A stretch of DNA of 64,000 bases from Hoeflea sp. (GTDB lineage Bacteria; Pseudomonadota; Alphaproteobacteria; Rhizobiales; Rhizobiaceae): NCBI GenBank assembly GCA_019084245.1, contig JAHRFE010000015.1, positions 143,139 to 207,138 on the forward strand, read 5' to 3'. Made by a program: the position numbers and the translations under genes. The notes below the pieces were generated by a model. The model had not been told where the DNA came from. It saw only the letters and a list, made by a program, of their open reading frames with translations, and ran no database searches. Below are positions 55,435 through 63,863 of this stretch, one piece after another (position 1 is the stretch's first letter; every line of letters starts with the position of its first letter).

Positions 55435-55478
55435 GTCGATGATGCCATCAAGGCCCGTCGATGATGCCATCAAGGCCC
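55435..55478. repeat. Perfect tandem duplication of a 22-bp unit
   Basis: Two adjacent identical copies lie at 55435-55456 and 55457-55478, each starting GTCGATGATG and ending CAAGGCCC. They sit in the gap between the hppA terminator and the convergent bamE gene. The cause may be a slippage duplication. Confidence 0.85.
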
Positions 55479-55559
55479 ATTGGCTCCGACATCGAAGGCA
55501 TCGGCGCATAATCCGCCGACCACAATCAGGTCAAAGCAGTAAGACCGCGAAGGGCGGGA

Positions 55560-56045
55560 TCAGCCGCCGAAGACCGAACGGGCGGCCGAGGACCCGTCGC
55601 CCCCTGCGCCGGACAGAACCTGGGCCAGGAAGGATTTGTCGACACCGCCGGTGGGCGTGGTTCTCGAAATCATGTCGAAGACCCGGCCGTCCTTCAGGGT
55701 ATAATTGGCGATCTGCTTCACCGTGCCCTCTTCATCGAAGTAGACAGCCAGCACCGACTGATCGACCAGCTTCGGTTTCATGAACATGACCTGGCGAACC
55801 CGCTTCTGCGACACGTAGTAAAACACTTCATTGTCGAATGTTGCCGTTGTGGACGGCGTGCCGAGCGACAGCAGCACCTGCTCCCGGCTCGAGCCGACGG
55901 GTGTCAAATCCAGCGCGGTCTGGTCAACGACATAGCCCTGATTGAACACTTCCGTTGTGGAACAGCCGGCCAAGGCTATCGTTGAGACGACCGCAACTGC
56001 GGCGCCGAGACGCAAACTCCGTCCGGTTGCCTTGAAATCTCTCAT
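55560..56045 (-). CDS. bamE: Outer membrane protein assembly factor BamE
   Basis: BamE (SmpA/OmlA) is a small outer-membrane lipoprotein of the BAM complex that inserts beta-barrel proteins. The 161-residue protein has a lipobox at IALAGC (Cys28) after a hydrophobic signal. The mature SmpA/OmlA domain has LTPVGSSREQVLLSLGTPS and RQVMFMKPKLVDQSVLAVYF. I chose the ATG at 56045, with AAGGGAGA about eleven bases upstream, over an ATG at 56057. It is divergent from the bc1 chaperone gene. Confidence 0.92.
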   Translation of the reverse strand: MRDFKATGRSLRLGAAVAVVSTIALAGCSTTEVFNQGYVVDQTALDLTPVGSSREQVLLSLGTPSTTATFDNEVFYYVSQKRVRQVMFMKPKLVDQSVLAVYFDEEGTVKQIANYTLKDGRVFDMISRTTPTGGVDKSFLAQVLSGAGGDGSSAARSVFGG

Positions 56046-56191
56046 CGTCAACGACATCTCCCTTTGGCGCGTGCTTGCCTGCCGCAGCCATTGCGTTTTG
56101 CGTTTCATTCGGTAAACCAGCTTCCGCACGGATGCAACATGCCAGTCCCTCGCAGTCGCGAAGATATCCAACGGCCATTGAAGGCAATTTC

Positions 56192-56746
56192 ATGATCTGG
56201 ACCCTGTTCAAGAGAAAAAAAGCCAATCAGGCCCTGGTTGAGCGGCAATATGAGCATCTTACCGGCGCGGCGAGGTCGCCCGTGTTCTATGAGGCCATGG
56301 ATGTGCCCGACACGGTCATGGGACGTTTCGAGATGATTTCGATTCATCTGGTTCTCTATTTGCGCCGCACACAGTCTGCCGGGCCCGCGGCAAAAGGCAT
56401 CGCACAGGATATTGTCGACGCCTTTTTCGAGGATGTTGATCATTCCATCCGCGAGCTCGGTGTTGGTGATCTGAGTGTGCCCAAGCGGATGAAGAAATTC
56501 GCCCGCATGTTCTATGGCCGGGCCCAATCCTATGGCCAGGCGCTCGATGATGGCGATCGGGCCGCCCTGGCCGAGGCGCTCCGGCGCAACATTCACCCCG
56601 AACAAACGGAAACGGCGCCCACCATGCAGGCCCTTTCGGAGTGGGTGAGCCGGACGGCACGGCAGCTTGAGGCAATACCGGAAGAAACACTGGCCGCCGG
56701 CCTGCTGGTGTTTCCCGCCGCTGAACGCCTGGAGGTGAATCCATGA
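56192..56746 (+). CDS. Ubiquinol-cytochrome c chaperone family protein (UQCC1/CBP3-like)
   Basis: This is a 184-residue protein of the CBP3/UQCC1 family, which helps assemble the cytochrome bc1 complex by stabilising cytochrome b. The helical core is RFEMISIHLVLYLRRTQS, AKGIAQDIVDAFFEDVDHSI and GVGDLSVPKRMKKFARMFYG. The ATG at 56192 has AAGG eight bases upstream; the open frame reaches back to 56075. It overlaps the YceD-like gene by four bases (ATGA), so the two are coupled. Confidence 0.9.
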   Translation: MIWTLFKRKKANQALVERQYEHLTGAARSPVFYEAMDVPDTVMGRFEMISIHLVLYLRRTQSAGPAAKGIAQDIVDAFFEDVDHSIRELGVGDLSVPKRMKKFARMFYGRAQSYGQALDDGDRAALAEALRRNIHPEQTETAPTMQALSEWVSRTARQLEAIPEETLAAGLLVFPAAERLEVNP

Positions 56747-57303
56747 CGAACCCAGCCGACGAGTTTTCCTATGCGGTCAAGATCGGCCACATATCGGCAA
56801 ACCCGTTTACGGTCCGGATTTCTGCCGATGCTGCCGATCTTGCGCGGCTTGAGACCCAATGGGACGTGCGGGATGTCCGGTCATTCGAGGCCGAGGTGGT
56901 TCTGGGGCGCTGGAAACGCGATGGGGTGCGGGTGAAGGGGCATGTCAGCGTGTCGATTGTTCAGGATTGCGTCGTTACGCTGGATCCGGTCGAGCAGCAG
57001 ATCGAAGAGGATTTTGAAGCCATCTTCCTTCCCGAGAACTCACGGCTTGCCAAACGGGTGCAGGACGGCACCGCCGAGATGGTGCTTGATCCGGAGGGAC
57101 CTGATCTGCCGGAGACGTTCACGGGCGATTCGATTGACGTCGGCACGGTGGCCGCCGAATTCGCGGCCCTGGCGATAGACCCCTACCCGCGCAAACAGGG
57201 GGTGGATTACAACGATCGTATCGAAAGCGATCCAGCTACAGACAAAAAACCGTCACCTTTTGCGGTTCTGCAAGGCCTGAAGCGTGATGATACAGGCAGT
57301 TAG
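56743..57303 (+). CDS. YceD/DUF177 family protein
   Basis: This is a 186-residue cytoplasmic protein of the YceD family, linked to large-ribosomal-subunit (23S rRNA) accumulation in E. coli and plants. Rhizobial versions read like FEAEVVLGRWKRDGVRVKG followed by VQDCVVTLDPVEQQIEEDF. The gene commonly lies upstream of rpmF-plsX-fabH. Here plsX follows after 96 bp, and rpmF is not in between. It overlaps the upstream chaperone gene by four bases. Confidence 0.87.
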   Translation: MTNPADEFSYAVKIGHISANPFTVRISADAADLARLETQWDVRDVRSFEAEVVLGRWKRDGVRVKGHVSVSIVQDCVVTLDPVEQQIEEDFEAIFLPENSRLAKRVQDGTAEMVLDPEGPDLPETFTGDSIDVGTVAAEFAALAIDPYPRKQGVDYNDRIESDPATDKKPSPFAVLQGLKRDDTGS

Positions 57304-57399
57304 CAGCGGATGCAGCCACAAAGCAGTTGTGCCCCGGTCGAAAACGGGTATTTTCTGCCCACAAATCCGGCCTCAAGAGCCGGGGATCAAGGACGGGGC

Positions 57400-58458
57400 G
57401 TGATACGGATAGCGGTTGATTTAATGGGGGGCGATCATGGCCCCAAAGTGGTCGTGCCCGGCGTCGCCAAGGCGTTGGAGCGCCACCCCGACATCCGCTT
57501 CACACTGTTCGGTCTGGAAGCTGAATGTCTTTCCGTGATTGAAAGATTTCCCGCTCTTCGCCAGGCGTCGACTTTCGTACCATGTGAAGTCGCAGTCAGC
57601 ATGGATGACAAGCCGAGCCAGGCGCTGCGGCATGGGCGCTACCGGTCATCCATGTGGCGCTCCATCGAGGCGGTCAAGACTGGCGACGCCGATGTCTGCG
57701 TCTCGGCCGGCAACACCGGCGCGCTGATGGCGATGTCGCGGTTCTGCCTGCGCACCATGGCCAATATCGACAGGCCCGCCATTGCGGCCATCTGGCCGAC
57801 GGTGCGCGGTGAGAGCATCGTGCTGGATGTCGGCGCCACGATCGGCGCCGACGCGCAGCAGCTCATCGACTTTACCATGATGGGCGCGGCCATGGCGCGC
57901 GCGCTGTTCGAGATCGAAAAGCCCACCGTCGGGCTTCTCAATATAGGGGTTGAGGAAATCAAGGGCCAGGAGGAGGTCAAGGAGGCCGGCCGACTGATCC
58001 GCGAAGCCGCCATGCCGAGTTTTGACTATTACGGCTTTGTTGAGGGCGATGATCTGGGCAAGGGCACTGTCGATGTCGTCGTGACCGAGGGCTTTGTCGG
58101 AAATGTCGCGCTGAAGACCGCGGAAGGCACCGCCCGGCAGATCGCAGGCTATCTCCGTGCGGCAATGTCGCGGACCCTGATGGCCCGAATTGGCTATGTT
58201 TTCGCCAAGGGCGCCTTTGACCAGCTGCGCGAGAAGATGGACCCGGGCAAGGTCAATGGCGGGGTTTTCCTGGGGCTCAACGGCATCGTCATTAAAAGCC
58301 ATGGCGGCGCCGACGTTGAAGGGTTCGCCGCAGCGGTCGATGTCGGCTATGACATGGTCCGAAACGGCCTGAAATCAAAGATCGAATTCGATCTAAACCT
58401 GTATCATACACGCCGGTCAGCGGTTGCGCTTCCGGTCGCTGACAGCTCTTCCAGCTAG
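57400..58458 (+). CDS. plsX: Phosphate acyltransferase PlsX
   Basis: PlsX makes acyl-phosphate from acyl-ACP, the first committed step of phospholipid synthesis by the PlsX/Y route, at the inner face of the membrane. The 352-residue protein begins [20 protein letters not shown] and has [14 protein letters not shown] and [16 protein letters not shown] chose the GTG at 57400, with AAGGA six bases upstream; the frame is open back to 57310. It precedes fabH by nine bases, forming the classic plsX-fabH pair. Confidence 0.96.
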   Translation: MIRIAVDLMGGDHGPKVVVPGVAKALERHPDIRFTLFGLEAECLSVIERFPALRQASTFVPCEVAVSMDDKPSQALRHGRYRSSMWRSIEAVKTGDADVCVSAGNTGALMAMSRFCLRTMANIDRPAIAAIWPTVRGESIVLDVGATIGADAQQLIDFTMMGAAMARALFEIEKPTVGLLNIGVEEIKGQEEVKEAGRLIREAAMPSFDYYGFVEGDDLGKGTVDVVVTEGFVGNVALKTAEGTARQIAGYLRAAMSRTLMARIGYVFAKGAFDQLREKMDPGKVNGGVFLGLNGIVIKSHGGADVEGFAAAVDVGYDMVRNGLKSKIEFDLNLYHTRRSAVALPVADSSSS

Positions 58459-58467
58459 GGTGAAAGA

Positions 58468-59439
58468 ATGATCCGTTCAGTTGTACGTGGTTTCGGGGCT
58501 CATCTTCCCGAACGCATCATGAAAAACCGCGATCTGGAAGGTGTGGTCGAAACCAGCGATGACTGGATCGTCCAGCGCACCGGCATCCGTCAGCGCCATA
58601 TCGCCGGAGATGGCGAAACGACAGCTTCACTCGGCGAAATGGCCGCGCGCCAAGCCCTTGAGCGCGCCAACATGACACCGGCGGATATCGATCTCATCAT
58701 CTGCGCGACCTCGACGCCGGACAACACGTTCCCTGCTACCGCGGTCAACATTCAAAACCGCCTCGGCATGCACCACGGCGCAGCCTTCGATCTGCAGGCG
58801 GTCTGCTCGGGCTTTGTCTTCGCCATGACGACCGCCGACAGCTACATCAAGTCAGGTCTCGCCCGCCGGGTGCTGGTGATCGGCGCCGAGACCTTCTCCC
58901 GCATTCTCGACTGGACCGACCGATCCACCTGCGTGCTGTTCGGCGATGGCGCTGGCGCTGTTGTGCTTGAGGCGGTGGAAGGCGAGGGCACCATGGCCGA
59001 CCGCGGCATTCTGACAGCGCATTTGCGCTCGGATGGCGCCCATCGCGATAAGCTCTATGTGGATGGCGGTCCCTCGACCACAGGCACGGTGGGTCACCTG
59101 CGCATGGAGGGCCGCGAAGTCTTCAAGCATGCCGTTGGCATGATCACCGATGTGATCGAGGCAGCCTACGCCGCAACCGGGCTCGGGTCGGCGGACATCG
59201 ACTGGTTCGTGCCTCATCAGGCCAACAAGCGGATCATCGATGCCTCCGCGCGCAAGCTGGGCATCGATGACGCCAAGGTGGTCATCACCGTCGATCACCA
59301 CGGCAACACCTCCGCCGCATCGATCCCGCTGGCGCTTGCGGAAGCCGCGGCTGACGGCAGGATCAAGCAGGGCGACCTTGTATTGCTCGAAGCAATGGGT
59401 GGAGGCTTCACCTGGGGTTCCGTGCTTCTGCGCTGGTGA
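58468..59439 (+). CDS. fabH: 3-oxoacyl-ACP synthase III
   Basis: FabH condenses acetyl-CoA with malonyl-ACP to begin fatty acid synthesis. The 323-residue protein has the catalytic triad Cys113 (QAVCSGF), His250 (VPHQANKRI) and Asn280 (HGNTSAAS). The start is ATG with GGTGAAAG upstream. It follows plsX directly and is followed by ihfA after 168 bp that include a good promoter. Confidence 0.97.
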   Translation: MIRSVVRGFGAHLPERIMKNRDLEGVVETSDDWIVQRTGIRQRHIAGDGETTASLGEMAARQALERANMTPADIDLIICATSTPDNTFPATAVNIQNRLGMHHGAAFDLQAVCSGFVFAMTTADSYIKSGLARRVLVIGAETFSRILDWTDRSTCVLFGDGAGAVVLEAVEGEGTMADRGILTAHLRSDGAHRDKLYVDGGPSTTGTVGHLRMEGREVFKHAVGMITDVIEAAYAATGLGSADIDWFVPHQANKRIIDASARKLGIDDAKVVITVDHHGNTSAASIPLALAEAAADGRIKQGDLVLLEAMGGGFTWGSVLLRW

Positions 59440-59527
59440 CCGTATGGTCCGGGTAACGAAAAATTAACCCATACACACCGGGTTTTAGCCATTTGCAGGG
59501 CAATACACATGCAAGCCATGGAGTTGC

Positions 59528-59556
59528 TTGACGTTGAGCGGCATGATCCATAAGTT
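59528..59556 (+). promoter_or_regulatory. Predicted promoter of ihfA
   Basis: A -35 TTGACG (59528-59533) is followed after exactly 17 bases by a -10 TAAGTT (59551-59556). The region just after it (AATTAAATTG) is AT-rich, 46 bp or so before the ihfA start. The fit to the consensus is good. Confidence 0.6.
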
Positions 59557-59607
59557 AATTAAATTGTTTAGAGGGCGGCGGGGAGCTGACCAGTCTGGTT
59601 GGGGATT

Positions 59608-59937
59608 ATGAGCGGCAAAACGATCACCAGGGCTGATCTCGCTGAAGCGGTATTCCGCAAGGTGGGATTATCGAGAACGGAATCCGCTGAACTTGTTGAA
59701 ATGGTCATCGATGAAGTCTGCGGCGCCATCGTTAGAGGCGACAGCGTCAAGCTCTCTTCATTCGCGACATTTCAGGTTCGTGACAAGAAAGAGCGGATCG
59801 GACGCAATCCAAAGACCGGCGAAGAAGTGCCGATCAGCCCGCGCCGGGTGATGACCTTCAAGGCCTCAAACGTGCTCAAGAGTCGTGTCCTCAAGGGACA
59901 CCTTAACCGCAAGGTGAAGAGCAAAGCCAAGCCGTGA
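59608..59937 (+). CDS. ihfA: Integration host factor, alpha subunit
   Basis: IHF is a sequence-specific DNA-bending heterodimer that shapes replication origins, promoters and recombination sites. The 109-residue alpha subunit has [20 protein letters not shown] and the beta-ribbon arm region [21 protein letters not shown] with the DNA-intercalating Pro. The start is the ATG at 59608 with GGGG upstream. It is transcribed from the promoter upstream and precedes the MerR-like gene by 262 bp. Confidence 0.96.
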   Translation: MSGKTITRADLAEAVFRKVGLSRTESAELVEMVIDEVCGAIVRGDSVKLSSFATFQVRDKKERIGRNPKTGEEVPISPRRVMTFKASNVLKSRVLKGHLNRKVKSKAKP

Positions 59938-60199
59938 TTGGCGAGCATGGCTTCGGCGAACTGGTCGGACCTGGAGAAAAATGGCGCCAGCATCGGCAAT
60001 TACCTTGCGTCGCACTTGATATTTTGACTGCAAACCTTTGAAATAGTATCGGCTTCAGTGCGTTGGACGCGATTCGACAGCGCTTTGGAAGGCTGGCAAG
60101 TTGCTGGTTTCAATCGAGGTTATGTTCGGACTATCAAAGGCCTGCGTCCGTTGTGCCCCAGACCTGAGGCGCAAGCGCTGACAAGATCGGAGTGGCACA

Positions 60200-60757
60200 A
60201 TGGACAAGAGCCCTGACGCGTTCCGGACGATCTCGGAGGTGGCGGACGACCTCGACCTGCCGCAGCACGTGCTGCGGTTCTGGGAAACCCGTTTCACCCA
60301 GATCAAGCCGATGAAGCGCGGCGGCGGCCGGCGCTATTACCGGCCTGATGACATTGACCTTCTCAAGGGCATCCGCAATCTTCTCTATGATCAGGGATAC
60401 ACGATCAAGGGCGTGCAGAAGCTGCTGAAGCAGAATGGCAACAAGTTCGTGATTGCTATTGGCGCAGGAGACATGGCGGCGGTCGAGGCCTTGTCGGCGA
60501 GCATGGCGGAAGACAACAAGCCGGCGCCGTTCCCACAAGCTCCTGTGGCTGAGGATGATCAATTGGTGGGCAAGGCGCGTCGGCCGTCCACACGTCGCTT
60601 TTTCGGGCTTGGCGGGGAGGCTGGAAAATCGGAACAAGAAGCAGCTGGTGCGGTGGGATCGGCCGCCGGCGGACTTTCGCGCGACGACCGCGCCCTGCTG
60701 CAGGAAGCGCTCTACGATCTCCTGGAATGCAAGCGCCTGCTTGATCAGGTTCGCTGA
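60200..60757 (+). CDS. MerR family transcriptional regulator
   Basis: This is a 185-residue regulator with an N-terminal winged helix of the MerR type ([20 protein letters not shown], then [18 protein letters not shown], about residues 9-54). A coiled segment and a low-complexity C-terminus ([12 protein letters not shown]) follow, with no metal-binding cysteines at the end, so it is unlike metal-sensing MerR. In rhizobia the same gene follows ihfA. Its stop codon is inside the 19- to 20-bp tandem repeat at 60743-60781. Confidence 0.93.
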   Translation: MDKSPDAFRTISEVADDLDLPQHVLRFWETRFTQIKPMKRGGGRRYYRPDDIDLLKGIRNLLYDQGYTIKGVQKLLKQNGNKFVIAIGAGDMAAVEALSASMAEDNKPAPFPQAPVAEDDQLVGKARRPSTRRFFGLGGEAGKSEQEAAGAVGSAAGGLSRDDRALLQEALYDLLECKRLLDQVR

Positions 60758-60781
60758 TCCCGATCAGGTTTCCCTGATCCC
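60743..60781. repeat. Imperfect tandem repeat of about 20 bp at the MerR gene end
   Basis: Two adjacent copies start GATCAGGTT and end CTGATCCC (60743-60761 and 60762-60781). The second forms a hairpin, GATCAGG with CTGATC, so it might act as a weak terminator for the MerR gene. Confidence 0.6.
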
Positions 60782-60793
60782 GATCCGTGGATT

Positions 60794-60994
60794 TCAGTTG
60801 AGCAAGGACTGGCGCACCTGGCGGGCCTCTTCCAGCGCCGCTTCGAGGTGAGCCTCAACACCGACAAGACGTTTTTCGCGCGCCAGGGCCAGCGCCATGT
60901 CAAGTTGCATCATCACCATGGCAAGGCGGTCGAGTTCATCCTGCGTTTCCAGCGTGACGGTCTCCGGGCATGGGCGGGGGCGGCGCGTGGTCAT
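60794..60994 (-). CDS. Small helical protein coupled to the LysR gene
   Basis: This is a 66-residue frame whose ATG overlaps the stop of the LysR gene by four bases (ATGA), a hallmark of real co-translation. The protein is predicted to be almost all helix (QDELDRLAMVMMQLDMALAL, then ALEEARQVRQSLLN) with an amphipathic pattern. I do not recognise a family. It could be a partner or a modulator of the LysR regulator, but nothing else shows this. Confidence 0.7.
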   Translation of the reverse strand: MTTRRPRPCPETVTLETQDELDRLAMVMMQLDMALALAREKRLVGVEAHLEAALEEARQVRQSLLN

Positions 60995-61989
60995 GGGCGT
61001 GCTGTGAACCCCTCGAAATAGGATTTGAGATCCTGGCGCGAAAACTGCGCCTCGATCTCCTCCGGTGACAGTGAATCAGGCCCGAACCACGGAAATTTCC
61101 GCTCGTCGAAGCTGTCGGTGAGAAAGTCGATAAAGCCCCTGTGGCGGGCGCTTTTGGCCACTTCCGGATGCGTGGCGAGCCAGATTTCGACACGGAAATC
61201 GAAACCCAGGTCGATATGCTCGACATCGCCGCCGATCGCCCGGGCGTAACTTGGCATCAGTCCGATGCCCGCGCCCTTTGCGATCGCCCAATAGTGCGCC
61301 GAGGAGAAATTGGTCTTCATCCGGACCATGCGGTCGGCAATCTGGGGGCCGAAGATCTTGTCGAGTTCATAGCCCCGGAGTTGGTCCGTCTGCTGTTCGA
61401 CAACACGGTGATTGACCATGTCCGCGACACCCTTTGGCCGGCCGAATTTTTCCAGGTAACTGGTGCTGGCAAAGGGCTTGAGATGCAGATAGCCGAGCCG
61501 CTTGGCCTTGAGCTCGGGCCGGTTGGGCTTTTCGAGCTGAACCGAAATATCGGCTTCCATGCGCAGCACATCGACCGAGCGCATCGCGCACTGCAGTTCT
61601 ATCCGGTTCTGGCCACCGGTGTCGTTGATGTAATCGACAATGCGCGGCGTCAGCCAGAAGCTGCCGAGGCCCTCGGTAATGGCGAGACGGATCGGGCCGC
61701 TGGCCTCGCGTTCCGCCAGCGCCGCGACGCGCCACATGTCCGAGACGGAGCTTTCCACATCACGTGCGGCGAGAACGACCCGCCGGCCTTCATCGGTCAG
61801 CCGGGCGCCTTCGGATTCGCGAAACAGGAGCGGATAGCCAAGCTGATCTTCCAGGCGGGAAATCGTGCGCCGCGCCGTATTTACGGAAATACCGAGTTCC
61901 TCGGCCGCCTTGCGAAAGCTCAAGAGCCTCGCGACCGCCAGGAAAACCCGGATGCTGTTCCAATCAGCGTTGCGCCACTGGTGTTCCAT
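60991..61989 (-). CDS. LysR family transcriptional regulator
   Basis: This is a 332-residue regulator with the N-terminal LysR helix-turn-helix (VFLAVARLLSFRKAAEELGI, then SVNTARRTISRLEDQLGYPL, about residues 15-54). A LysR substrate-binding domain follows (GPIRLAITEGLGSFWLTPRI). It is divergent from the large GNAT gene, with 87 bp between the starts, the usual layout for a LysR protein and its target. The ligand is unknown. Its end overlaps the 66-residue gene. Confidence 0.93.
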   Translation of the reverse strand: MEHQWRNADWNSIRVFLAVARLLSFRKAAEELGISVNTARRTISRLEDQLGYPLLFRESEGARLTDEGRRVVLAARDVESSVSDMWRVAALAEREASGPIRLAITEGLGSFWLTPRIVDYINDTGGQNRIELQCAMRSVDVLRMEADISVQLEKPNRPELKAKRLGYLHLKPFASTSYLEKFGRPKGVADMVNHRVVEQQTDQLRGYELDKIFGPQIADRMVRMKTNFSSAHYWAIAKGAGIGLMPSYARAIGGDVEHIDLGFDFRVEIWLATHPEVAKSARHRGFIDFLTDSFDERKFPWFGPDSLSPEEIEAQFSRQDLKSYFEGFTARP

Positions 61990-62076
61990 GGGTGGAACTC
62001 ACTGTTACTCTATTTGCCAAAGTCAAAGCCCAAGAACTTGGTTACCCTTTTATGTACTCGAAAAGGGGCTGCAACC

Positions 62077-63297
62077 ATGTCTGCCACACCACAAAATAGT
62101 CTTTTATCCGCAAATGCAAGCGGGTTGACCGCCGAAGCGGCGCTTGAGGCCGACCGCATGCGCCGCGCCGCGGCGATGGTCACGGTTACAAACCGGCTGG
62201 ACACCTCTGAAGTCCCCCGGCTTCTGGAGGCCGCCGGCAAGGTGATCGGGCGGCTGGCCGAGCCAGAGACGGTCATTCGGGTAGCGGAGAAGAACCCCGA
62301 CGCCATATGGCTGTTTGTGCGCCGCGGAAGGAGCCGGCCCGAGGGCTTCATGTCGGCGCTTTTGCTCAATGAATCAGGACGTTCGGCGCTGTTTGACGGC
62401 ACCCTCAACCTGCTCGATCCGCAGGACGAATACCTCGTCAGCCAACATGAGCGCCCGGCGGCGATCTATGTCTGGGCAAGCTATACGCCCGGGGTGTTGG
62501 CGGCGGGGATCAACCGGGTCATGGATCGGTTTGATTCGCCCCATTACGCCGCGGCCGACGTGATCTCGACGTCGTTTACCATCCGCGGACATCGCGCCAT
62601 GGTGCGGCGCGGCTTTGAGCATGGGGTCTGGCATGAGGGCCGCTTTCTCGAGGATTTCTACATGATCCCGCGCCGGCCGGACACGCTGGCCGAGCGTCTG
62701 CCACGCTATGCGACGCATGATCGGCTCCTGCGTCCGACAGGCATTCGCGTGGTCACCGGCCTGGAGGACATGATGCGTGTCGCCGCGGTCCGTTCGGCGG
62801 TCTATATCGGCGAACAGTCCTGTCCCTATGACGAGGAGTTTGACGGCAATGACCTGGCCGCAACCCATCTTCTGGCGCTGATCGGCAACGAACCGGCCGG
62901 CTGCATGCGGCTGAGGTTCTTTGGAGACTTCGCCAAGCTCGAAAGGCTGGCCGTGCGCAAGGAGTTCCGCAAGTCGCGCACGGCTTTCGAACTGGTCCGC
63001 GCCAGCGTCGATTTGTGCAAGGAGAAGGGCTATCGGCGCATCTACGGACATGCGCGCGAGGACCTGTTGCCTTTCTGGCAGCATTTCGGCTTCAGGCTCA
63101 AGGAGAACGGCGCTCCGTTTGCTTTCTCCGATCACGTGTTTGTCGAAATGACCGACACGATCGAGCCATCGCCAAGCGCTCTGTCGCTCAAGGACGATCC
63201 CTACCGCCTGATCCGGCCGGAGGGCGCCTGGCATGTTCCCGGACCGCTTGAACTCTCGGCGGCGCGGCACCCCCATCTTCACAGCCCGCAGATCTGA
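62077..63297 (+). CDS. Large GNAT family acyltransferase, possible double GNAT domain
   Basis: This is a 406-residue protein, more than twice the length of a single GNAT. The C-terminal half has a clear GNAT fold: AVRSAVYIGEQSCPYDEEFD, then AGCMRLRFFGDFAKLERLAV, KEFRKSRTAFELVRAS and GYRRIYGHAREDLLPFWQHF with the acetyl-CoA motif. The N-terminal half has GNAT-like pieces as well (GFMSALLLNESG, VWASYTPGVLAAGINRVMDR), so it may be a degenerate second domain. I chose the ATG at 62077 with AGGGG upstream. It is the presumed target of the divergent LysR gene. The 89-residue gene follows after 12 bp. Confidence 0.8.
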   Translation: MSATPQNSLLSANASGLTAEAALEADRMRRAAAMVTVTNRLDTSEVPRLLEAAGKVIGRLAEPETVIRVAEKNPDAIWLFVRRGRSRPEGFMSALLLNESGRSALFDGTLNLLDPQDEYLVSQHERPAAIYVWASYTPGVLAAGINRVMDRFDSPHYAAADVISTSFTIRGHRAMVRRGFEHGVWHEGRFLEDFYMIPRRPDTLAERLPRYATHDRLLRPTGIRVVTGLEDMMRVAAVRSAVYIGEQSCPYDEEFDGNDLAATHLLALIGNEPAGCMRLRFFGDFAKLERLAVRKEFRKSRTAFELVRASVDLCKEKGYRRIYGHAREDLLPFWQHFGFRLKENGAPFAFSDHVFVEMTDTIEPSPSALSLKDDPYRLIRPEGAWHVPGPLELSAARHPHLHSPQI

Positions 63298-63309
63298 AAG
63301 GCGGTTATC

Positions 63310-63579
63310 ATGCATTCTTCGGAAGCCACGTCTTATGCGTGGATCATTCGTACCCTTGTGACCTGCCGGGAGGAGGCGGACCGCCTCAAGCTGGGGGACC
63401 TGAGCCATCTCATCAACATGGCCGTCCTTCAGACCGCACTCGACTGGGAAGGCGAGGAGCCGTCCAAGGGCACGGAAACAAGCCTTGACGCGCTGCTGCG
63501 CCTGAAAATGAAACTCGCCTTTTCGGAACGGAGCGACAACGTCGTCCTTCTGAACTCAAAAACCGCCGGGGAAGCCTAA
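63310..63579 (+). CDS. Small protein of unknown function downstream of the GNAT gene
   Basis: This is an 89-residue frame with a plausible ribosome site (GAAAGG) upstream of its ATG and only 12 bp from the GNAT gene, so it is probably co-transcribed. The sequence is soluble and helical (WIIRTLVTCREEADRLKLGD, then LDALLRLKMKLAFSERSD). I recognise no family. A role with the GNAT enzyme is likely, but the nature is unknown. Confidence 0.72.
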   Translation: MHSSEATSYAWIIRTLVTCREEADRLKLGDLSHLINMAVLQTALDWEGEEPSKGTETSLDALLRLKMKLAFSERSDNVVLLNSKTAGEA

Positions 63580-63686
63580 CGTCCTGCGGTTTGCCGGGCA
63601 GGCGCATGGGTTGACGCCACCGTTCGCGGCGCGCCTGTCCGGCTTAAGTTCCAGACCTGGTCGACCTGACCGGGACACCAAAAAGA

Positions 63687-63711
63687 CCGGGACCGCAAGA
63701 AGCGGTCCCGG
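63687..63711 (+). terminator. Rho-independent terminator after the GNAT gene pair
   Basis: CCGGGACCGC pairs perfectly with GCGGTCCCGG around a five-base loop. An A run precedes it and TTGTTT follows. Confidence 0.82.
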
Positions 63712-63743
63712 AACTTGTTTCGGCTGTACCCGGGAGAAGCGGC

Positions 63744-63863
63744 TAGTGGTCTGACCGAAACAGATGGTTCCCATCTGTTTCGAAAAGTCAGCCCACAAGC
63801 TATTGATCTGGTGGGGCGATTTGTCCAGGCAGATGGGAACCATCTGTCTGGATCGCACCACTA
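63744..63863 (-). mobile_element. 120-bp MITE-like palindromic repeat, copy 3
   Basis: This is a full 120-bp copy of the element at 22195-22314, in reverse orientation, with only two differing bases by my alignment. It is bounded by TA on both sides. The two end hairpins are intact (CAGATGG...CCATCTG). The right TA is directly followed by the leader of the IS630-type element, so the two elements are side by side. Confidence 0.82.

Noticed and set aside
60758-60793. A tRNA gene after the MerR gene
   Set aside because: Some rhizobia have a tRNA near here, but no cloverleaf or T-arm sequence is visible; only the short tandem repeat is present.
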